Source: Muribaculaceae bacterium Isolate-037 (Harlan) (GTDB lineage: Bacteria > Bacteroidota > Bacteroidia > Bacteroidales > Muribaculaceae). Taken from it: a DNA stretch of 64,000 bases. The DNA lies in NCBI GenBank assembly GCA_003762615.1, contig RIAZ01000008.1, positions 1-64,000 of the forward strand, read 5' to 3'. Below are positions 8,101-15,104 of the stretch, one piece after another. The position numbers were made by a program, and so were the translations under genes. The notes beneath the pieces were generated by a model that did not search any database, was not told the DNA's origin, and saw only the letters and a list, made by a program, of their open reading frames with translations. Position 1 is the stretch's first letter. Each line of letters begins with the position of its first letter.

Positions 8101-9348
8101 ATGACAGTATTACAGCGAAGAACAAAACAAAATCCCAAGCTCTGTCTTTTACAATTGAAAGATGGCAGGGCAAGTCTATATCTGGAATATTACCTCGGAC
8201 GTTCCGAGACGGCAGTCCTTGATGAAGACGGAAGGCAGGTGGTATATGCCACCGGGGTCATGAAAGGGAAACCGAAATTCCATATAAAGCATATAAGAAG
8301 AAAGGAGAGGCTCAACCTGTACATACGCACTCATCCGCGCAGCTCTCAGGATAGGATGCATAATAAGGATACGCTTGCACTTGCCGAAAAGATACGCTTT
8401 GAACGCGAGCAGCAATTCCTGGAAGATAGGGAGGGATACCGGCTGAAAAGGGATAAGGAAACTAATTTCATATCTTATTTCAAGGGTAAATGTGAGTCGG
8501 AACGATTCTCTTATAATGTACGCAAGTCTGTGACCCAGACCTATAACCGTTTCATCCGTTTTCTCAAAGAGTCTCCGCGCTACAATATGTATGATGAATA
8601 TTTGCCAATGGAGACACTGACTTCTCACCTTGTACTCGGATTCTCAGAGTTTCTGCGTGCCAACGGTAAAGGGGGCGGTCCCAACAAGATGTATCATCAT
8701 TTCAAGCGTATTGTGCTTGATGCGATGGAGGATAATCTATTGCGTTCAAATCCTTGCAGGGGTATAGCCATCAGATACGACAGCAGGCAACTCATGAAGG
8801 AGATACTGTCTCCCGAAGAGATAAGGTGCCTCATTGCCACCCGATATGAGGGGGAGCATCGTGAGGTGCAACGCGCATTTGTGTTCAGTCTGTTCACGGG
8901 AGTCAGATGGTGTGACGTCAAACTCATGTCATACGGTAATGTTGACTTTACGACGCGCACATTACGCTTCAATCAGAAGAAAGTGGAGGGACGAAGCGCA
9001 CATAGCGCAGTGGTTTTCCCTCTCAGTGATGACCTCATCTCGCTTATCGGCACTCCGTCACTACCTGACAATCCGGATGAATTGATTTTCAATCTGCCAA
9101 ACTATTCCACTTGCAACAAGCATCTCAAACGATGGATTAGCAAAGCCGGCATCCACAAATTAATCTCATGGCATTGTGCCCGACATTCTTTTGCCGTCAA
9201 CGTGCTCGACAAAGGCGCGAATATCAAGACGGTCTCTACCCTTATGGGACATTGCAGCATCTCCACAACCGAGAAGTATCTTCATGTGCTCGATAAGCAG
9301 AAAATAGAGGCTGTCGGCAGTCTTGGGCCAATCGGTTTTGCGATGTAG
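8101..9348 (+). CDS. Tyrosine site-specific recombinase, predicted SusC/SusD invertase
   Basis: A 415-residue Bacteroidales-type tyrosine recombinase. Residues 1-115 are an arm-binding-like N-terminal domain, about 125-225 the SAM-like core-binding domain, and 235-400 the catalytic domain. All active-site residues are visible: Arg269 in TGVRWCDVKLM, Lys293/294 in the beta-hairpin, His358 and Arg361 in HCARHSFA, His384 in LMGHC and the nucleophile Tyr393 in EKYLHV. It cuts and religates DNA through a 3'-phosphotyrosine. The gene lies between two divergent susC genes whose starts are inverted repeats, with the nearer repeat only 115 bp downstream. Recombinases of this class flip SusC/SusD promoters in Bacteroides. 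No conjugation or phage genes accompany it, so an element integrase is less likely. Confidence 0.93.
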   Translation: MTVLQRRTKQNPKLCLLQLKDGRASLYLEYYLGRSETAVLDEDGRQVVYATGVMKGKPKFHIKHIRRKERLNLYIRTHPRSSQDRMHNKDTLALAEKIRFEREQQFLEDREGYRLKRDKETNFISYFKGKCESERFSYNVRKSVTQTYNRFIRFLKESPRYNMYDEYLPMETLTSHLVLGFSEFLRANGKGGGPNKMYHHFKRIVLDAMEDNLLRSNPCRGIAIRYDSRQLMKEILSPEEIRCLIATRYEGEHREVQRAFVFSLFTGVRWCDVKLMSYGNVDFTTRTLRFNQKKVEGRSAHSAVVFPLSDDLISLIGTPSLPDNPDELIFNLPNYSTCNKHLKRWISKAGIHKLISWHCARHSFAVNVLDKGANIKTVSTLMGHCSISTTEKYLHVLDKQKIEAVGSLGPIGFAM

Positions 9349-9395
9349 ACTTGACCGTCTCGTGTAATTGCCATACCGCTTTCCATGCATACATC

Positions 9396-9410
9396 GTACT
9401 CATTTAGTAC
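9396..9410. promoter_or_regulatory. Palindrome between recombinase gene and IR-B
   Basis: GTACT and AGTAC arms flank a 5-nt centre. A palindrome of the same length with identical arms is at 6688-6702, near the other end of the invertible segment. It may bind a protein that organises the two crossover sites, or may be chance. Confidence 0.3.
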
Positions 9411-9463
9411 ACATCTCGCTTATCTGGCGCATACTATATGTTTGATTATAAGATAAATCTGAA

Positions 9464-9545
9464 GAATACATCAAAACAACATATAACTTCATCTCAAAAT
9501 TATTACGTATGAGAAAATTGTTTTTAATCCTGATGACAGTGATAT
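9464..9545. repeat. Inverted repeat IR-B at the 5' end of susC-B (predicted recombination site)
   Basis: Partner of 6046-6127 with one mismatch, in opposite orientation 3.4 kb away. It covers the last 45 bp of leader, the ATG at 9509 and the first 12 codons. The upstream 115 bp have no convincing promoter: TATGTTTG at 9437-9444 fits the -7 consensus, but no TTTG lies at the right distance. Susc-B is therefore predicted silent in this orientation. Confidence 0.85.
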
Positions 9546-12500
9546 CATGCAGCCTGAGCCTTCTGGCGCAGACCCGCACGTATCACGGAACAGTGCTTGA
9601 CGCGGCCAATAACGAACCGCTGATCGGAGCAACAATCTCACCAATCGGCGGAGGACAAGGCACTGCCGCAGACATTGATGGGAAATTTGTCCTGACCGTA
9701 CCTTCAAAAGTGACCCAAGCAAAAATCACTTATGTCGGCTACAAGGATCAAGTTGTCACCCTTCAAAACAACATGACGATTTACCTTACATCCTCATCGG
9801 CGGATCTCGATGACCTTGTGGTGGTGGCATACGGCACTGCCAACAAGGAATCTCTGACCGGATCTGTTGCCGTTGTCGGCTCAAAAGAGATTGAAGATCG
9901 CCCCGTCACTTCTGTCACCTCTGCCCTTGAAGGAAATGCTCCCGGCGTACAGGTGACAAGTGCGACAACCCAACCCGGTCAGGCACCGTCTATCCGCGTG
10001 CGTGGATTCTCTTCTGTAAACGGCAACAATGATGCCCTAATTGTTGTTGATGGGTCTGAATATGTAGGTGATATCGCGGCTATCAATCCTCAGGACATTG
10101 AATCAATGTCTGTCCTTAAAGACGCCGCCTCCTGTGCCCTGTACGGCAACCGTGGAGCAAACGGCGTGGTCCTTATAACCACCAAGAAAGCAAAGAATTT
10201 AGGAAAAGTCGATGTGACTCTTCAAGTGCGTCAGGGCATGTATGAGAGGGCTCTCCCGATGTATGACCGAATGGATGCTAACGAATGGATGGAAACCACA
10301 TTCAATGCTCAGGTGAATGGAAAAATCACAAATGAGAAAGTGAGCCGACAGGATGCAATCAACTTCTGGAGAGACAACTTCATCCCGACGTATGCAAAGC
10401 TCAATATTTATGATGCCGACGAGAAGAGCGTGTTTGACGCCAACGGAAAACTCGCGGCCTCCATCCTACCAGGATATACCGGCGAGGATATGGATTGGTG
10501 GAAAGGGGTGTCGCGCACCGGCTACCGTCAGGAATATTCCGTAAGCATGGCGGGCGCAACAGAGAAATTCAACGCTTTCGCATCTGCCGGATACCTGAAA
10601 GAGAACGGCTATGTGCTCCTCACTGACTACGAACGCTTCAGTGGTCGTGTAAACCTCAACGCCAACCCGGTAAAATTCCTCAAACTCGGTCTTAACCTGA
10701 GCGCAGCACAGCAGGAGATGCAGAGAAGTCCGGTGGATCCCGATGGACTCGGCTACACCAACAACCCCTTCTCCATGACTCAGAACAAGGCTCCGATTTA
10801 TCCTTATTATCTGCATGATGAAAAAGGCAATGTGATGTATGACCCCGAGACCGGACTCCCAATCTGGAACCAGGAAAATTACAACACTGACGGCAACATT
10901 GTATGGAATATACGCGAAGACCGCAGAAACTACAGCGTCACCCAGCTTGACGCGTCAATGTTCGGCACAATCGTGCTCCCTTACGGATTTGACATAACCG
11001 TAAAGGGGACAATGTTCCGCGACAAGACAAATGAGATGCAATACAACAACAACAAGATCGGTTCGCAAGCCAACATCGGCTCCCTAAGCCATGGATTCTA
11101 CCGCACGAAGACACACATGTTCCAGCAGATGCTGAACTGGTCGCATGATTACGGCGCACACCATGTCGACGTGCTCCTTGACCATGAGAACTATGCTTAT
11201 TCCTACGAGCAGAACTATATCCGCAAAAGCGGTCAGCAGCTTGATGGACTTATCCACATGGGTAACTTTGCCGAAATGAAGGATATGACGGCCTACTACA
11301 CCGAATATAAACTTGAGTCTTATCTCGGTCGCGCCCGCTACAACTACGAACAGAAATACTTCATCGAGGCCTCCATCAGACGAGACGGAACTTCTCGCTT
11401 TGATAAGGATAACCGTTGGGGCTCTTTCTGGAGCACAGGCGCAAGCTGGGCAATCTCCAAAGAGAAGTTTATGCAAGACATAAATTGGATCAATTTCTTG
11501 AAACTACGCGCTGCATACGGCTCGGTAGGCAACGACGCCTCTGCCGGTCATTACGCTTCATGGGGTATCTATAACTTCGGTTGGGCGATCGGCGGCTCAA
11601 TCAACAACCTTGTGCCCGCACAGCTCCCACCATCAAACCTCAGATGGGAATCCACAAAGACGTTTGACCTTGCCCTTGAAGGCTCTCTCTTCGACGACCG
11701 TTTCAACTTCTCTATCGGCTACTACAACAAACGCAATACCGACCTTCTCTTCTGGCGTTCTTCCGCTCCATCTTCAGGCAACCTGGGCAACACCGCCACA
11801 ACACCGACGACTCTCCAGAATATCGGCACGATGCAGAACATCGGCTGGGAGCTTGCTTTTGGCGTGGACATAATACGCAATCAGAATATCAAATGGACAT
11901 TCAACGTCGATGCCTCATTCCTGAAAAACAAAATCATCAAGCTTCCCGACAATCAGGATATACCGGGCGACGCCCTATTCATTGGGAAGAGCCTGTATGA
12001 ACAGTACACATACGAATGGGCCGGCATCGACCGCACAAACGGACGTTCGCTATACGTGATTGACCCTGAATCTCCCGATTTCTACTCCTATAATGACCAG
12101 AACCAGAAAATATACAATGGCAGTGAATACGCATCTCGTGTTCAGAACGCGGCTGCAAATGGAGCACTTGTGGAAATCGACGGGAAATATTATACGTACA
12201 ACACCGCATACGCATCACGCAAGATCATCGGCACGTCTCTTCCGACCGTATATGGCTCATTCGGCACAAATGTGGCATGGAAAGGCATCAGCCTCGGAAT
12301 GCTCTTCTCCTACAGCCTTGGCGGAAAGACTTACGACGGCAACTATGCGGGATTGACAGGCGTGGGATCCTCCGGAGCATCTGCCCTGCATAAGGATCTT
12401 CTGAATGCATGGAGCCAAAAACCCGATGGCATAGCCGACCACACTGTCGGAAGTTCCAACCTGACATACATCGGTGCCGACGGTCAGCCTGTTTCCACAT

Positions 12501-12841
12501 CTGTTGAAAAGGTATTCATCGGAGCCGGCAATATAATTGACCCGAACGGCATACCGCAACTCAACACATCCTACAACTCTTACAGCAATAGTGCCAGCAG
12601 CAGATACATCGTCAACAATAACTACCTGATATTCAAAAATCTCAACCTCTCATACGATCTTCCCGACTCATGGGTAAGGACAATGAAGCTTCAGAATCTG
12701 AATATCGGAGTCTCTGTCGACAACGTATTTATCGCCACAAAACGAAAAGGTATAAATCCCCAGTATAACTTCTCCGGAGGTCAGGGACAATACTTCGTGC
12801 CTTCAAGAGTATATTCATTCCAGCTCACAGCTAAATTCTAA
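9509..12841 (+). CDS. SusC/RagA TonB-dependent outer-membrane transporter B
   Basis: A 1110-residue SusC homologue with signal peptide, carboxypeptidase-regulatory-like domain (TYHGTVLDAANNEPLIGATI), plug with SIRVRGFSSVNGNNDALIVV and VLKDAASCALYGNRGANG, and a barrel ending in AKF. The start lies within the IR-B repeat, so its first 12 codons match susC-A almost perfectly at DNA level, after which synonymous positions diverge. The barrel differs strongly from A and C, so the ligand is probably different. It is followed 21 bp later by susD-B, and there is no third lipoprotein gene. Transcription probably needs inversion of the promoter segment, or read-through from the recombinase gene. Confidence 0.95.
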   Translation: MRKLFLILMTVISCSLSLLAQTRTYHGTVLDAANNEPLIGATISPIGGGQGTAADIDGKFVLTVPSKVTQAKITYVGYKDQVVTLQNNMTIYLTSSSADLDDLVVVAYGTANKESLTGSVAVVGSKEIEDRPVTSVTSALEGNAPGVQVTSATTQPGQAPSIRVRGFSSVNGNNDALIVVDGSEYVGDIAAINPQDIESMSVLKDAASCALYGNRGANGVVLITTKKAKNLGKVDVTLQVRQGMYERALPMYDRMDANEWMETTFNAQVNGKITNEKVSRQDAINFWRDNFIPTYAKLNIYDADEKSVFDANGKLAASILPGYTGEDMDWWKGVSRTGYRQEYSVSMAGATEKFNAFASAGYLKENGYVLLTDYERFSGRVNLNANPVKFLKLGLNLSAAQQEMQRSPVDPDGLGYTNNPFSMTQNKAPIYPYYLHDEKGNVMYDPETGLPIWNQENYNTDGNIVWNIREDRRNYSVTQLDASMFGTIVLPYGFDITVKGTMFRDKTNEMQYNNNKIGSQANIGSLSHGFYRTKTHMFQQMLNWSHDYGAHHVDVLLDHENYAYSYEQNYIRKSGQQLDGLIHMGNFAEMKDMTAYYTEYKLESYLGRARYNYEQKYFIEASIRRDGTSRFDKDNRWGSFWSTGASWAISKEKFMQDINWINFLKLRAAYGSVGNDASAGHYASWGIYNFGWAIGGSINNLVPAQLPPSNLRWESTKTFDLALEGSLFDDRFNFSIGYYNKRNTDLLFWRSSAPSSGNLGNTATTPTTLQNIGTMQNIGWELAFGVDIIRNQNIKWTFNVDASFLKNKIIKLPDNQDIPGDALFIGKSLYEQYTYEWAGIDRTNGRSLYVIDPESPDFYSYNDQNQKIYNGSEYASRVQNAAANGALVEIDGKYYTYNTAYASRKIIGTSLPTVYGSFGTNVAWKGISLGMLFSYSLGGKTYDGNYAGLTGVGSSGASALHKDLLNAWSQKPDGIADHTVGSSNLTYIGADGQPVSTSVEKVFIGAGNIIDPNGIPQLNTSYNSYSNSASSRYIVNNNYLIFKNLNLSYDLPDSWVRTMKLQNLNIGVSVDNVFIATKRKGINPQYNFSGGQGQYFVPSRVYSFQLTAKF

Positions 12842-12862
12842 AAACGACAAAACATTACTGTT

Positions 12863-14575
12863 ATGAACAGCAAATTTTATAAAGGGTTGGCGGCAGTTGC
12901 CATTGCAGCGGGATTCGCATCCTGTTCTGACGACTATCTGCAGACAGAACCCATCACAAGCATCTCCGACGCAACAGCCGTAGCCACAACGGAAGCTGCA
13001 CAGATGACTGTATATGGCATCTCCCGTATCATGAACACCCAAAACGATCAGGGACGTTCGCACACCGGCGAGAACTCTTGCCTGCAATGGATCGGCGAAG
13101 GATTGGGTCCGGATAATGTATCCTTCATGAACATGAATGAGATGGGACGCTCGTGGAGCCGCTGGGAATCCCTAAATCTTCCGAGTTCATCCCTTTGCAA
13201 GACTATGTGGGGATACTGCTACATGATAATATCACGCGCAAACACGGTTCTTGCCACAATAGACGCCGCCGACGGCACTCAGGCGGAAAAAGACTGGATC
13301 AAGGCACAATGTCTCACGTTCAGGGCCCACGGCTATCTGCATGCGCTGCAGTGGTTCGGACCGCGTTGGGTTGACAGCAACAACGGCAATGCATACGCGG
13401 TGGTGCTCCGCACAGAGCCGGGTACAGGTCCCGCTCCCACCGGCACTATGAATGAAGTGCTGGACCTGATTTATTCCGACCTCGACGAGGCCCTGAAGCT
13501 ATTCCAAAGCTCCGGAAAATCGCGCAAATACTGGTTTGAACCGGATATGGACATCGCTTACGGCACGTATGCCCGGGCTGCCCTCCTGAAAAACGACTGG
13601 AACAAGGCAAAAGAGATGGCTCACAATGCTCGTAAGGATTACCCTGTCATGACGAATGACGAGTATATGTCAGGACTGATCAATCCGACAAGCGACTATA
13701 TGTGGACAAATCCCGACAACGATATCTATTATAGTGCTTTCGGATGCTGGTTCTCCTGCAACGGGTCATATCCGGCAAACTGGTCGCAGGGTCTTGCCAT
13801 CAATATGGACCTGTATCGTCTCCTTGATGAGAGAGACATCCGCAGAAAATGTTTCTTCACGCCTGACAAAGCTGCCGAAATTGCCAAAATGGATGGATAC
13901 GGGGATGTGGCTTCCCTTACTGAAGCCGATTTCTGGAATCCCAACAATGTGGTTGCCGGCACAATGGACTGTGCGGCAGGAGGTCTTGGCAACCTGGCGA
14001 AGGGATTCGTATGGTATGCCATGGCAAACAATCCGGTGAGCAACATCGTCACCAGCTATCCTTTCTGCCGTGTCATTGAAGGCGTAGCACAGACCACTCC
14101 CTCCGTGATGCAGCTCGGTGCTGCCGTCAAGATGTGGAGCATCGGTGTGAACGGCACTTACGGTGACTCTTATTTCCCTTGGATGCGTGCCACCGAGATG
14201 CTTCTCACCGAAGCCGAGGCAGCATATATGGCAGGTGATGAACCCACTGCAAAATCTGTAATCGAAGAATTGAACTCAATCCGTATACCCGGATATGAGG
14301 CTCCATCGGGTGATGCCCTTCTTGAAGATATCCGTCTGTCTCGACGTATAGAACTCTGGGGCGAGGGCCATTGCTGGACTGATTTCAAACGTTGGAATCT
14401 TCCGATGGAACGCCGGGTTTGGAAAGAGAACGACGTGACATCAGGAAACACGCCTGCCAACTTTGCAATCCGCCAGGAAACATCCGCATACAACGGATGG
14501 CGCCTCATGATCCCGCGTTCAGAATCCGATTTCAATCCTGCATTTGACAGGAGCCTCCTGAACTACAAGGATTAA
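12863..14575 (+). CDS. SusD/RagB-family nutrient-binding lipoprotein B
   Basis: A 570-residue SusD-family lipoprotein with lipobox AGFASC and the acidic SDD export signal after Cys21. The helical TPR-like part includes IAYGTYARAALLKNDWNKAKEMA, and the C-terminal RagB motif SRRIELWGEGHCWTDFKRW is intact. It pairs with SusC-B to form the lidded importer. It is the last gene of operon B, followed by a strong hairpin at 14645-14675. Its sequence differs greatly from SusD-A and SusD-C, which suggests a different ligand. No enzyme gene reveals the substrate. Confidence 0.93.
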   Translation: MNSKFYKGLAAVAIAAGFASCSDDYLQTEPITSISDATAVATTEAAQMTVYGISRIMNTQNDQGRSHTGENSCLQWIGEGLGPDNVSFMNMNEMGRSWSRWESLNLPSSSLCKTMWGYCYMIISRANTVLATIDAADGTQAEKDWIKAQCLTFRAHGYLHALQWFGPRWVDSNNGNAYAVVLRTEPGTGPAPTGTMNEVLDLIYSDLDEALKLFQSSGKSRKYWFEPDMDIAYGTYARAALLKNDWNKAKEMAHNARKDYPVMTNDEYMSGLINPTSDYMWTNPDNDIYYSAFGCWFSCNGSYPANWSQGLAINMDLYRLLDERDIRRKCFFTPDKAAEIAKMDGYGDVASLTEADFWNPNNVVAGTMDCAAGGLGNLAKGFVWYAMANNPVSNIVTSYPFCRVIEGVAQTTPSVMQLGAAVKMWSIGVNGTYGDSYFPWMRATEMLLTEAEAAYMAGDEPTAKSVIEELNSIRIPGYEAPSGDALLEDIRLSRRIELWGEGHCWTDFKRWNLPMERRVWKENDVTSGNTPANFAIRQETSAYNGWRLMIPRSESDFNPAFDRSLLNYKD

Positions 14576-14644
14576 TCAATTAAGCGACAACAAATTAACC
14601 ATTACGTCACTTTATACGGAAAAACATAACTTCACCGTATAACC

Positions 14645-14675
14645 GTATGCCGTGTCTGATACCGACACGGCATAC
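14645..14675 (+). terminator. Terminator of operon B
   Basis: A perfect 12-bp stem (14645-14656 with 14664-14675), a 7-nt loop and a following TTTT form an intrinsic terminator 70 bp after the susD-B stop. It separates operon B from the promoter of operon C. Confidence 0.75.
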
Positions 14676-15049
14676 TTTTCAATATAGATAAACCCTCACC
14701 CCAATCATCCCATTTTTATTCGCCCTGTTATATTTTGCATAAAAATCGGCTGTTCTTTTAATAATATTATGCAATTTTGTTAAAAATTTAATTTTTTTAA
14801 TGCATTTTGCCTTAAAATAAAAAATTTTGTTTAACTTTGCAATCCGTTTTCCAACCTCTCCTCCTGATGGAAATCCGGCGGACACTTTACCGTTCACTTC
14901 AACCAGACAAAACGAAATTATATAAACATACCTTAATATCTCTCCATGAATGACATTATGACGGCAATAACCCCATTTTGTCATTCATAATTTTTTTACG
15001 GACAGACAAACAAAACAATGTATCATTAGACTACATACACCAAACAATA
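14676..15049. other. A/T-rich promoter and leader region of operon C
   Basis: No gene is recognisable here. The region contains long A and T runs, the predicted operon C promoter at 14806-14839 and a leader of about 230 nt. The last bases before 15050 only partly resemble the upstream part of IR-A/IR-B. Confidence 0.5.
14806..14839 (+). promoter_or_regulatory. Predicted promoter of susCD operon C
   Basis: TTTG at 14806-14809 and TAACTTTG at 14832-14839 are separated by 22 bp, close to the Bacteroidales -33/-7 arrangement. The flanking A/T block resembles the susC-A promoter, consistent with promoter segments having been exchanged between these loci. Confidence 0.6.
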
Positions 15050-15104
15050 ATAACTTCATCTCAAAATTATTACGTATGAGAAAATTGTTTTTAATCTTGA
15101 TGAC
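15050..15104. repeat. Third copy of the susC start repeat (direct to IR-B, inverted to IR-A)
   Basis: 55 bp identical to part of IR-A, covering 26 bp of leader, the ATG and nine and a half codons of susC-C. It is in the same orientation as IR-B, 5.6 kb away. Recombination with IR-A would invert about 9 kb. Recombination with IR-B would delete operon B as a circle. Confidence 0.75.

Noticed and set aside
8101-9348. Recombinase as integrase of a conjugative or phage element
   Set aside because: No relaxase, conjugation, excisionase or phage genes nearby and no attachment-site pair; the inverted susC starts explain it better.
9437-9444. TATGTTTG as a functional promoter of susC-B
   Set aside because: The -7 match is present but no -33 element or similar A/T block is found; kept only as weak evidence.
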